Of a stretch of DNA of 9,094 bases, positions 1-5,417 are shown piece after piece. The stretch's first letter is position 1; each line of letters opens with the position of its first letter. The stretch is from an uncultured Clostridia bacterium (GTDB lineage Bacteria > Bacillota > Clostridia > Christensenellales > UBA1242), in NCBI GenBank assembly GCA_946610655.1, contig CAMOCH010000033.1:1-9094 (forward strand). The letters are read 5' to 3'. Below the pieces are notes generated by a model that saw nothing but the letters and a program-made list of their open reading frames with translations, searched no databases and was not told the origin of the DNA. The position numbers and the translations under genes were made by a program.

Positions 1-23
1 TTTTGCGTAAAAAACATAAAAAA

Positions 24-34
24 TTTGTCGAAAA
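24..34 (+). promoter_or_regulatory. Possible Spo0A (0A) box upstream of nifS
   Basis: The sequence TTTGTCGAAAA contains a perfect match to the 0A-box core TGTCGAA known for the sporulation regulator Spo0A. It is intergenic and lies about 46 bp upstream of the -35 of the nifS promoter, reading toward nifS. It could equally belong to the 3' side of a gene outside the window. A 7-base match can arise by chance. The case is helped by the second intergenic occurrence near 4714. Confidence 0.35.
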
Positions 35-79
35 TGATAAAAAATATCAAAAATACTGCAAAAAATAAATAAATTATTA

Positions 80-108
80 TTGACAAAGAAAAGTTGTGGT
101 GCTAAACT
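80..108 (+). promoter_or_regulatory. Sigma-A-type promoter of nifS-nifU
   Basis: A perfect -35 TTGACA (80-85) is followed after 17 bp by a -10 TAAACT (103-108). The -10 is preceded by TG plus one base (100-102), making an extended -10. The predicted start is near 114-116, about 25 nt before the nifS start codon. This is one of the best promoter matches in the window. Confidence 0.7.
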
Positions 109-120
109 AACAATAGTTAG
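107..120. promoter_or_regulatory. Inverted repeat over the nifS -10/start region, candidate operator
   Basis: CTAAC (107-111) and GTTAG (116-120) form a dyad with a 4-base spacer, flanked by AA and TT that extend the symmetry. It overlaps the end of the -10 and the predicted transcription start, where a repressor would block initiation. In Firmicutes nifS-nifU units are often controlled by an Rrf2-family (IscR/CymR-like) repressor encoded just upstream. That assignment is inference, because the upstream gene is outside the window and the dyad does not obviously match a known IscR consensus. Confidence 0.4.
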
Positions 121-139
121 ATTTTCAAAGGAGAACAAA

Positions 140-1324
140 ATGGAAAAGAAAAAAGCAGTTTATTTAGACAATGCTGCCACAACATCAATTTCAACCGAAG
201 CTTATCGTGATATGATTGATGCATATGGCAAATTGTATGGCAACAGCTCAAGCTTGTATTCACTTGGAAGAGAAGCTGACTTCGCACTTGAAGAAGCAAG
301 AGCAAAAGTTGCAAAAGCAATTGGTGCAAATGCCAATGAAATCTATTTCACTTCTGGTGGAACAGAATCAGACAACTGGGCTATTAAAGGTTTGGCTCGT
401 GCAAATCGCAGCAAAGGTAATCATATTATTACATCTGCAGTTGAACACCCAGCAGTGCTAGAAAGTTGTAAAGCTCTTGAAAAAGAAGGATTCCGTGTAA
501 CATATGTTCCTGTTGATGAATTTGGCGTAGTTAAATATGCAGAAATCATTAAAGCAATTGGACCAGACACAATTCTTATCAGCATTATGACAGCAAACAA
601 CGAAGTTGGAACAATTGAACCAATTCGTGCTATTGCAGAACTTGCTCGTGCAAATGATGTTATCTTCCACACAGATGCAGTTCAAGCAGTTGGCAATGTT
701 GATATCAATGTTAAAGATATGAAAATTGATGCAATGAGCATTTCTGGTCATAAAATTTATGGACCAAAAGGAACTGGTGCTCTTTATGTTAGAAAAGGTG
801 TTAAAATTGATAAATACCTTGATGGTGGAGCACAAGAAAGAGGTCTTCGTGCAGGAACAATCAACGTTCCAGCTTTTGTAGGTTTTGGAACAGCAATTGA
901 AAAAACTTGCGCAAACATTGAAGAAAACAATAAATATCTTAGATCACTCAGAAGATATTTCTTAAAAACCGTTAGTGAAAGAATTCACAATATCAGCCTT
1001 AATGGTCACCCAACACAACGCTTAGCAGGAAATGCAAGCATCAGCTTTGAAGGTGTTGAAGGCGAAGCTCTTTTGATGCTCCTTGACCGTGACCATATCA
1101 GCGTTTCAACTGGTTCAGCTTGTGCTTCAGGAAGCTTGGAGCCAAGTCATGTTCTTCTTGCAATGGGTCAAGATGAAAATGCAAGAAGCACAATTCGTTT
1201 TTCATTTGGATTAAACAACACCAAAGAAGATATCGATTATGTAGTAAACAGACTTCAAAAAGATGTCAAAAAATTGCGTAGCATTTCTGCTATAAGAATT
1301 TATAAAAACAAGGTGGAATTATAA
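140..1324 (+). CDS. nifS: Cysteine desulfurase, NifS/IscS type
   Basis: This PLP-dependent enzyme removes sulfur from cysteine, giving alanine and an enzyme-bound persulfide. It acts in the cytoplasm and supplies sulfur for Fe-S clusters and probably tRNA thiolation. The 394-residue protein has the full family length. Visible motifs are LDNAATT (9-15), GGTESDN (73-79), VEHPAV with PLP-stacking His103, HTDAVQA (177-183), the PLP lysine Lys205 in SGHKIYGPKG, and catalytic Cys328 in TGSACASGSLEPSHV. That last motif resembles NifS/IscS rather than SufS. ATG at 140 is chosen because AAAGGAG (127-133) lies 6 nt upstream. A TTG at 80 would fall inside the -35 element. The scaffold gene begins 2 nt after the stop codon, so the two are cotranscribed. 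The usual third gene, mnmA, is absent. Confidence 0.96.
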   Translation: MEKKKAVYLDNAATTSISTEAYRDMIDAYGKLYGNSSSLYSLGREADFALEEARAKVAKAIGANANEIYFTSGGTESDNWAIKGLARANRSKGNHIITSAVEHPAVLESCKALEKEGFRVTYVPVDEFGVVKYAEIIKAIGPDTILISIMTANNEVGTIEPIRAIAELARANDVIFHTDAVQAVGNVDINVKDMKIDAMSISGHKIYGPKGTGALYVRKGVKIDKYLDGGAQERGLRAGTINVPAFVGFGTAIEKTCANIEENNKYLRSLRRYFLKTVSERIHNISLNGHPTQRLAGNASISFEGVEGEALLMLLDRDHISVSTGSACASGSLEPSHVLLAMGQDENARSTIRFSFGLNNTKEDIDYVVNRLQKDVKKLRSISAIRIYKNKVEL

Positions 1325-1326
1325 TT

Positions 1327-1701
1327 ATGTATAGTGAAAAAGTTTTAGAGATATTCTATAATCCAGAAAATGTTGGTGTCATCAAAGGTGCAAATGGTGT
1401 TGGCAAAATTGTTGACCAAACATGTGGTGAAATCATAAAAATATATATCCAAGTTGAAAATGAAAAAGTTGTAGATAGCAAATTCCAAGCATTTGGTTCT
1501 CCAGCTATTATTGCTGCAACATGTGTTGCTGCAAACATGATGATTGGAAAAACTCTTGACGAGTGTGAAAAGAACATAACAAGTGCAGTTGTTCTTAACG
1601 CTCTTGGTGGAAAACTTCCAGAAAACAAACAATATGTTTGCCCACTTGCAGAAGCAGTTGTTAAAAGTGCTGTAAAAAATGCAAGAAAAAAAGCAAATTA
1701 A
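1327..1701 (+). CDS. nifU: IscU/NifU-like Fe-S scaffold with altered cluster ligands
   Basis: The 124-residue protein has the length and layout of the IscU/NifU N-terminal scaffold on which a cysteine desulfurase builds [2Fe-2S] clusters. The N-terminus MYSEKVLEIFYNPENVG is typical, as are the GxVG stretch, VDQTCGE with Cys33, and the ALGG...C.LAE end with Cys105. It differs from the family at key sites. The usual FGCG motif reads FGSP (56-59), so the second ligand cysteine is Ser58. The usual Asp after CG is Glu35. The residue before Cys105 is Val where His is usual. A new cysteine, Cys66, lies 8 residues downstream and may substitute. The RBS AGGTGG (1311-1316) lies within the end of nifS, 10 nt from the start. 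It may be a true scaffold with moved ligands or a specialised paralogue. Confidence 0.88.
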   Translation: MYSEKVLEIFYNPENVGVIKGANGVGKIVDQTCGEIIKIYIQVENEKVVDSKFQAFGSPAIIAATCVAANMMIGKTLDECEKNITSAVVLNALGGKLPENKQYVCPLAEAVVKSAVKNARKKAN

Positions 1702-1712
1702 TTTGATTTAAC

Positions 1713-1738
1713 AAAACAGGCAATTTGCCTGTTTTTTT
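1713..1738 (+). terminator. Rho-independent terminator of nifS-nifU
   Basis: AAAACAGGC (1713-1721) pairs with GCCTGTTTT (1727-1735) around a 5-nt loop and runs into a T tract. It lies 12 nt after the nifU stop codon. Confidence 0.9.
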
Positions 1739-1758
1739 ATTTGAAAAATATGCAAATT

Positions 1759-1786
1759 TTAACACAAGAAACCAAAATATTATAAA
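1759..1786 (+). promoter_or_regulatory. Possible promoter of the YtxH-like gene
   Basis: TTAACA (1759-1764), 16 bp, then TATAAA (1781-1786), about 50 bp before the start codon. A TTGACA at 1799-1804 lacks a suitably spaced -10 before the RBS. Because the gene sits between two terminators it needs its own promoter, but this A+T-rich match is weak evidence. Confidence 0.35.
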
Positions 1787-1836
1787 ATTCTGCATAATTT
1801 GACAAAATTTTCAAATAATAATTGCAGGAGGTTATT

Positions 1837-2043
1837 ATGGATAATGGATTTAAGTGTGGAATTATTTGCTTAGGTCTTGGCATGATAATTGGTGGCATCG
1901 TTGTTGCAAAAAATAAAAAACTTGCAAACCAAATAGACGAGGGCACCGATAAAATTGGTGAAACAGCCAATGATATTAAGCAAAACATACAGCAAAAAAT
2001 CAAAGAGGCTCAAGCATCAAAAAACAAGTCCAAAAATAGCTAA
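1837..2043 (+). CDS. Small membrane-anchored YtxH-like protein
   Basis: This 68-residue protein has a hydrophobic, glycine-rich segment at about 7-24 (GIICLGLGMIIGGIVVA). It is followed by a Lys-rich stop-transfer and a hydrophilic helix with heptad-like pattern (about 28-60: DEGTDKIGETANDIKQNIQQKIKEA) and a Ser/Lys tail. This matches the general plan of YtxH-type proteins, one N-terminal membrane helix plus a cytoplasmic amphipathic helix, whose function is poorly defined. Membership is inferred from layout only. ATG at 1837 is chosen because AGGAGG (1826-1831) lies 5 nt upstream. A TTG at 1822 would put the RBS inside the gene. It is monocistronic between terminators, in the place where mnmA and alaS often lie in related genomes. 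Confidence 0.8.
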   Translation: MDNGFKCGIICLGLGMIIGGIVVAKNKKLANQIDEGTDKIGETANDIKQNIQQKIKEAQASKNKSKNS

Positions 2044-2045
2044 CA

Positions 2046-2079
2046 AAAAAAGTGTCCCACATTTGGGATACTTTTTTAT
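2046..2079 (+). terminator. Rho-independent terminator after the YtxH-like gene
   Basis: AGTGTCCCA (2051-2059) pairs with TGGGATACT (2064-2072), including one G-T wobble, around loop CATT. An A tract precedes the stem and a T tract follows it, so it could work in both directions. It starts 3 nt after the stop codon. Confidence 0.88.
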
Positions 2080-2094
2080 TTTAAGTGTTTAAAA

Positions 2095-2123
2095 TTGATA
2101 GACTTTTGAAATAATTTTATGTT
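2095..2123 (+). promoter_or_regulatory. Possible promoter of ruvX-DUF1292
   Basis: TTGATA (2095-2100), 17 bp, then TATGTT (2118-2123), about 32 bp before ruvX. A promoter is expected here because a terminator lies just upstream. The -10 is only a 4-of-6 match. Confidence 0.35.
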
Positions 2124-2155
2124 ACTATTGTATCAGTAAAATTTGTGAGTTAAAT

Positions 2156-2572
2156 ATGAAGATATTAGCATTAGACGTTGGAACAGTTCGAATAGGGATA
2201 GCAACTTGCGACCCACTAGAAATTATTGCTTCACCACTTGAAGTGTATAAAAGACGAACACCATACTTAGATGCAAGATATATCGTTGAACTTGCTGAAA
2301 AAATAGAAGCGCAAAAAATTGTTTTTGGTCTTCCTCTTAAACTTGATGGAACCGAAGGTGATAGTGCAAACATGGCAAGACAACTTGCAAGCAAGGTCTC
2401 ACAGCACACAAGTTTACCAATAGTTTTTCAAGATGAAAGACTTTCAACTGTTTCTGCTGAAAGAATATTAATTGAAACAGGAAATAGCAGAAGTGATAGA
2501 AAAGGAAAAATTGATGCTGTTGCAGCAACAATAATCTTGCAAAACTATTTAGACAAATCTAAAAAAATATAG
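2156..2572 (+). CDS. ruvX: RuvX/YqgF-family RNase H-fold nuclease
   Basis: At 138 residues this is a full-length YqgF family member. The family has an RNase H-like fold and is described as a putative Holliday-junction resolvase and as a factor in 16S rRNA 5'-end processing. Conserved elements are the N-terminal LDVGTVRIGIA with Asp7, VFGLPLKLDGTEG (56-68), DERLSTVSAERIL with Glu94, and the C-terminal IDAVAATIIL with Asp120. Together these give the three acidic metal-binding positions. The start has only a weak upstream GTGAG (2145-2149), but the family N-terminus begins right at this ATG. The next gene starts 11 nt later with its RBS overlapping the ruvX stop codon, so they form one unit. In B. 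subtilis the same pair is yrrK-yrzB, next to alaS, which is absent here. Confidence 0.93.
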   Translation: MKILALDVGTVRIGIATCDPLEIIASPLEVYKRRTPYLDARYIVELAEKIEAQKIVFGLPLKLDGTEGDSANMARQLASKVSQHTSLPIVFQDERLSTVSAERILIETGNSRSDRKGKIDAVAATIILQNYLDKSKKI

Positions 2573-2583
2573 GAGAATTTATT

Positions 2584-2916
2584 ATGGCAAATAAAGTTGA
2601 TGGAGTTCCAGAATCTGTTGATCACATGGTTGAAGACAATGATGATGTAATCACTCTTATGTCTGCAAACGGAGAAGAAATTGATTTTGTTGAAATTGCA
2701 GGTATTGCATACAGAGGCAATTTCTATGCAATTTTGCAACCAGTTGAATTACTTGAAGGAATGGAAGAAGACGAAGCTCTTGTTTTTAAAGTAACTCGTG
2801 GTAAAGATAGTGATGACAAATTTGAAATTGAACTTGACGACGCAGTTATTGATGCCGTATTTGCAGAATATAATCGTTTACTCGACGAAGCAGAAACTCA
2901 AGGCGACAAAAAATAG
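2584..2916 (+). CDS. DUF1292-family protein (YrzB-like)
   Basis: The product is an acidic 110-residue cytoplasmic protein. Its core matches DUF1292: ITLMSANGEEIDFVEIAGI, then YRGNFYAILQPVE, then the acidic DEALVFKV segment, and a C-terminal helix VIDAVFAEYNRLLDE. Family members are about 85-110 residues and lie downstream of ruvX in many Firmicutes. Their role is not established. The RBS AGGAGA (2571-2576) shares bases with the TAG stop of ruvX, indicating translation close to coupled. The N-terminal 20 residues and the QGDKK tail extend past the core. A strong terminator follows, so this is the last gene of its unit. Confidence 0.88.
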   Translation: MANKVDGVPESVDHMVEDNDDVITLMSANGEEIDFVEIAGIAYRGNFYAILQPVELLEGMEEDEALVFKVTRGKDSDDKFEIELDDAVIDAVFAEYNRLLDEAETQGDKK

Positions 2917-2945
2917 AAAAGTAAAATAAAAAAACAGTAAAAAGT

Positions 2946-2973
2946 CAAACACCAAAAAGTGTTTGGTTTTTTT
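2946..2973 (+). terminator. Rho-independent terminator after the DUF1292 gene
   Basis: CAAACAC (2946-2952) and GTGTTTG (2959-2965) form a 7-bp stem with a 6-nt loop, followed by a T tract. It separates the ruvX unit from the rpsB unit. Confidence 0.87.
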
Positions 2974-3041
2974 ATGTGTTTTTTATGTAAAAACATTTTT
3001 ATTTATAAATAAAAAAATATATAAAATGTTATCAAAAGGGG

Positions 3042-3070
3042 TTGCAAAAAAAAATTCTATATGATAATAT
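3042..3070 (+). promoter_or_regulatory. Promoter of rpsB-tsf
   Basis: TTGCAA (3042-3047), 17 bp, then TAATAT (3065-3070). An overlapping GATAAT (3063-3068) gives 15 bp. The predicted start near 3075-3077 coincides with the sharp change from A+T-rich DNA to the G-rich structured leader, which supports the call. Confidence 0.65.
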
Positions 3071-3074
3071 AGTT

Positions 3075-3181
3075 GCATCACGCACCCGTGTGGACAGTTT
3101 GGTCGTTGCCAAAACTTTGGTTTAAGGTTTGGTTGCCAGCTGGTTGATGCCGGGGAGGAAATAAACAAGGAGGGAAAAGGT
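3075..3181 (+). ncRNA. Structured rpsB 5' leader, candidate S2 autoregulatory element
   Basis: About 105 nt between the predicted start and rpsB are much richer in G+C than the other intergenic regions. Visible pairings are: GCATCA (3075-3080) with TGATGC (3145-3150), closing the whole element; AGTTTGG (3096-3102) with CCAAAACT (3109-3116), one A bulged, as an internal hairpin; and CCCG (3085-3088) with CGGG (3151-3154), which would make a pseudoknot stacked on the closing stem and cover part of the upstream Shine-Dalgarno-like GGGGAGG (3152-3158). The working RBS AGGAGGG (3168-3174) lies 7 nt before the ATG. S2 is known to repress its own operon through an rpsB leader in gammaproteobacteria. 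The assignment here is inference from position and structure. Confidence 0.5.
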
Positions 3182-3982
3182 ATGTCAGTAGTATCAATGA
3201 GACAACTTCTCGAAGCTGGTGTGCATTTTGGTCATCCAACAAGAAAATGGAATCCTAAAATGAAAAAATATATCTTTACTGCTCGTAACGATATTTATAT
3301 TTTGGATTTGGAAACAACAGTTGGTCTTATCGACGAAGCATATGCTTTTGTTAAAAGCGTTGCAGAAAGTGGAAAGAGCATTTTGTTTGTTGGAACTAAA
3401 AAGCAAGCTAAAGATGCAGTCATTGAAGAAGCTAAACGTTGTGGTCAATTCTATATGGGCAATCGTTGGCTAGGTGGAACACTCACAAACTTTAAAACCA
3501 TCAGAGCAAGAGTAGATAGACTTGCTAAATTAAACCAAATGGAACAAACAGGTGAGTTCGATTTGCTTCCTAAAAAAGAAGTAATGAAACTTAAAGCAGA
3601 ACGTGACAAACTTGAAGAAAACCTTGGAGGAATTAAAGATATGACAACTCTTCCAGGCGCTATGTTTGTTGTTGACCCTAATAAAGAATATATCGCTGTT
3701 CGTGAAGCTAGAAGCCTTGGTATTCCTATTGTTGGTCTTGTGGACACAAACTGTGACCCAGACACAGTAGACTATGTAATTCCAGGAAATGACGATGCTA
3801 TCCGTGCTGTTAAACTTATTGCTGGAGCAATGGCAGATGCTGTTATTGAAGCAAGAGAAGGCGAAGAAGGATTAGCAAAAATCAAAGCTGCAGAAGCTGA
3901 AGCAGAAGCTCAAAAAGCAGGTTCTGAAGAAAAAGCAGAAGAACCAGTTGCTGAAGAAGTAAAAGCAGAAGAGCAAGAATAA
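3182..3982 (+). CDS. rpsB: 30S ribosomal protein S2
   Basis: S2 binds the 3' major domain of 16S rRNA late in assembly, and S1 docks beside it where present. The 266 residues show the full family pattern: MRQLLEAGVHFGHPTRKWNPKM (6-27), the IYILDLETT segment, ILFVGTKKQA (67-76), RWLGGTLTNF (95-104), a coiled-coil region about 105-150, LPGAMFVVDP (157-166), and GIPIVGLVDTNCDPD near 180-194. The last 40 residues are an Ala/Glu/Lys-rich low-complexity acidic tail, common in clostridial S2 and probably disordered. The start is fixed by AGGAGGG 7 nt upstream. tsf follows after 19 nt. Control is likely through the structured leader. Confidence 0.98.
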   Translation: MSVVSMRQLLEAGVHFGHPTRKWNPKMKKYIFTARNDIYILDLETTVGLIDEAYAFVKSVAESGKSILFVGTKKQAKDAVIEEAKRCGQFYMGNRWLGGTLTNFKTIRARVDRLAKLNQMEQTGEFDLLPKKEVMKLKAERDKLEENLGGIKDMTTLPGAMFVVDPNKEYIAVREARSLGIPIVGLVDTNCDPDTVDYVIPGNDDAIRAVKLIAGAMADAVIEAREGEEGLAKIKAAEAEAEAQKAGSEEKAEEPVAEEVKAEEQE

Positions 3983-4001
3983 TTTTATTAAGGAGAATAA
4001 A

Positions 4002-4649
4002 ATGGCATTTACAGCAAAAGATGTTGTTGAATTAAGAGAAAAAACTGGTGCAGGTATGCTTGATTGCAAAAATGCGCTTACAGAAACAAATGGCGACATT
4101 GAAAAAGCAATTGAATATTTGCGTAAAAAAGGTGTTGCATCAGCAAGCAAAAAAGCTGGCCGTGTTGCAGCAGAAGGTGCAGTTTTCTCATACATTCATA
4201 TGGGAGGAAAAATTGGTGTCCTTCTTGAAATAAACTGTGAAACAGACTTTGTTGCAAAAAGTGATGCATTCCAAGAACTTGGTCATGACATTGCTCTTCA
4301 GATTGCAGCAAGTGCACCAAAATATGTATCTCGTGAAGAGGTTGATGCAAATGAACTTGCAAAAGAACAAGAAATTCTTCGTGCTCAAGCAATAAACGAA
4401 GGAAAACCAGCAGCCGTTGTTGAAAAAATGCTTGCAGGCAGAATTAACAAATTCTATCAAGAAGTTTGTCTTCTTGACCAAGCATATGTTAAAGATGGCA
4501 GCAAAAACATTCAAGCAGTTATCAATGAAGCTATTGCAAAAATTGGTGAAAAAATCTCTGTTAGAAGATTTACACGTTATGTAATGGGTGAAGGTCTTGA
4601 AAAAAGAGTTGATAACCTTGCTGAAGAAGTTGCAAAAGCAACAAAATAG
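4002..4649 (+). CDS. tsf: Elongation factor Ts, short form
   Basis: EF-Ts is the nucleotide exchange factor that recycles EF-Tu from GDP to GTP. The 215-residue protein carries the N-terminal UBA-like domain, including LREKTGAGMLDCKNAL (11-26), and the hallmark TDFVAKSDAF (81-90) that contacts EF-Tu. The later conserved stretch GKPAAVVEKMLAGRINKFY lies at 134-152, before a coiled C-terminal helix. It is about 70 residues shorter than the E. coli and B. subtilis proteins. All conserved blocks are present, so it is the recognised short type and not a broken gene. AGGAGA (3991-3996) is 5 nt upstream. A terminator 9 nt after the stop ends the unit, and pyrH, usually next, is not present. Confidence 0.97.
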   Translation: MAFTAKDVVELREKTGAGMLDCKNALTETNGDIEKAIEYLRKKGVASASKKAGRVAAEGAVFSYIHMGGKIGVLLEINCETDFVAKSDAFQELGHDIALQIAASAPKYVSREEVDANELAKEQEILRAQAINEGKPAAVVEKMLAGRINKFYQEVCLLDQAYVKDGSKNIQAVINEAIAKIGEKISVRRFTRYVMGEGLEKRVDNLAEEVAKATK

Positions 4650-4657
4650 TAAAATAT

Positions 4658-4685
4658 AATCCATGCAAATCGCATGGATTTTTTT
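4658..4685 (+). terminator. Rho-independent terminator of rpsB-tsf
   Basis: AATCCATGC (4658-4666) pairs perfectly with GCATGGATT (4672-4680) around AAATC and is followed by a T tract. This 9-bp stem is the cleanest terminator in the window and separates rpsB-tsf from frr. Confidence 0.93.
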
Positions 4686-4712
4686 ATGTCAATTTGCAAA
4701 AAATATAATTTA

Positions 4713-4730
4713 TTGTCGAAGAGTGTCGAG
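4713..4730 (+). promoter_or_regulatory. Tandem Spo0A-like boxes upstream of frr
   Basis: TTGTCGAAGAGTGTCGAG contains TGTCGAA (4714-4720) and TGTCGAG (4724-4730) in direct orientation exactly 10 bp apart, one helical turn. The first copy is a perfect 0A-box core and the second differs at one base. Tandem head-to-tail boxes are the arrangement known for Spo0A dimer binding, as at abrB. They lie about 60 bp upstream of the frr -35. Regulation by Spo0A is inference. Confidence 0.45.
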
Positions 4731-4788
4731 TTAAAATAAAAATATATCAAAATTTGTGAAAATATGGGATTTTAAGAGCAAAAAATTG

Positions 4789-4817
4789 TTGCCATTGTTC
4801 ACAAATTTTAGTAAAAT
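4789..4817 (+). promoter_or_regulatory. Promoter of the frr-orf62-cdsA-rseP unit
   Basis: TTGCCA (4789-4794), 17 bp, then TAAAAT (4812-4817). Each hexamer matches 4-5 of 6 consensus bases at ideal spacing. The predicted start near 4824 leaves a short 5' UTR with AGGAG at 4840-4844. An independent promoter is required because a strong terminator follows tsf. Confidence 0.65.
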
Positions 4818-4850
4818 ATAAAAGTAAATACACAAACATAGGAGAATCAT

Positions 4851-5417
4851 ATGGAAAACGAAATTCTAGAAGAAATTTATCTAGAGTATGAAGAAAATTT
4901 GGATAAAGCCATCAACCATTTAAAAACAGAATTTAATAATGTTCGTGCAGGAAGAGCAAACCCACATATTCTTGATAAGATTTTGGTTGATTATTATGGC
5001 ACACCAACATCAATTATGCATATGGCAAATGTAAGCGTGCAAGAAGGCAGAATGCTCGTTATCAGCCCATGGGACGCAAGCATGGTTAGAGCAATTTGCA
5101 AAGAAATTATGGCAAGTGATATTGGTATTAATCCAACAGATGACGGAAAAGTTATAAGACTCACTTTCCCTCAACTCACAGAAGACAGAAGAAGAGAGCT
5201 TGTTAAATCAACAAAGAAACTTGCAGAAGACGCAAAAGTAACATGCAGAAATGCAAGAAGAGATGCAATTGAAGAGCTTAAAAAACTTAAGAATAATGGT
5301 CTTAGCGAAGATCAAGTTGCCGGCGAAGAGAATAATATACAAAAGAAACTCGACAAATATGTTGCCGAGATAGATTCTTTGATGGCAGCCAAAGAGAAGG
5401 ATATCATGCAAGTATGA
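4851..5417 (+). CDS. frr: Ribosome recycling factor
   Basis: RRF splits post-termination ribosomes together with EF-G. At 188 residues it has normal length, with the three-helix-bundle and beta-domain signature: FNNVRAGRANPHIL (28-41), VDYYGTPT (46-53), MLVISPWD (68-75), INPTDDGKVIRLTFPQLTEDRR (93-114), and RNARRDAIEELKK (133-145) in the long C-terminal helix. AGGAG (4840-4844) lies 6 nt before the ATG. The stop codon overlaps the start of the next small gene as ATGA, so the two are translationally coupled. In most Firmicutes frr directly follows pyrH. Here it has its own promoter and no pyrH. Confidence 0.98.
   Translation: MENEILEEIYLEYEENLDKAINHLKTEFNNVRAGRANPHILDKILVDYYGTPTSIMHMANVSVQEGRMLVISPWDASMVRAICKEIMASDIGINPTDDGKVIRLTFPQLTEDRRRELVKSTKKLAEDAKVTCRNARRDAIEELKKLKNNGLSEDQVAGEENNIQKKLDKYVAEIDSLMAAKEKDIMQV

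Noticed and set aside
80..139. 20-codon N-terminal extension of nifS from a TTG start
   Set aside because: The TTG is part of the -35 hexamer and the extension would precede the transcription start. The family N-terminus and RBS fit ATG 140.
117..835. Several minus-strand open frames opposite nifS
   Set aside because: They are shadows of the nifS reading frame, overlap each other, and lack ribosome binding sites and domain signals.
2992..3030. AACATTTT/AAAATGTT inverted repeat enclosing an A+T-rich stretch before the rpsB promoter
   Set aside because: It is made only of A/T apart from one C-G pair and has a weak, long loop. Such repeats are expected by chance in spacers of this composition.
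3088..3147. Tryptophan-rich 19-codon frame starting GTG in the rpsB leader (four TGG codons), resembling a leader peptide
   Set aside because: There is no Shine-Dalgarno sequence upstream and the start would be about 12 nt from the 5' end. Frequent TGG follows from the G/T-rich structured RNA. An attenuator link between Trp and rpsB has no support.
4002..4649. tsf as a truncated gene because it is about 70 residues shorter than E. coli EF-Ts
   Set aside because: All conserved blocks are present in order through the C-terminal helix. Short EF-Ts forms near this length are normal in several lineages.
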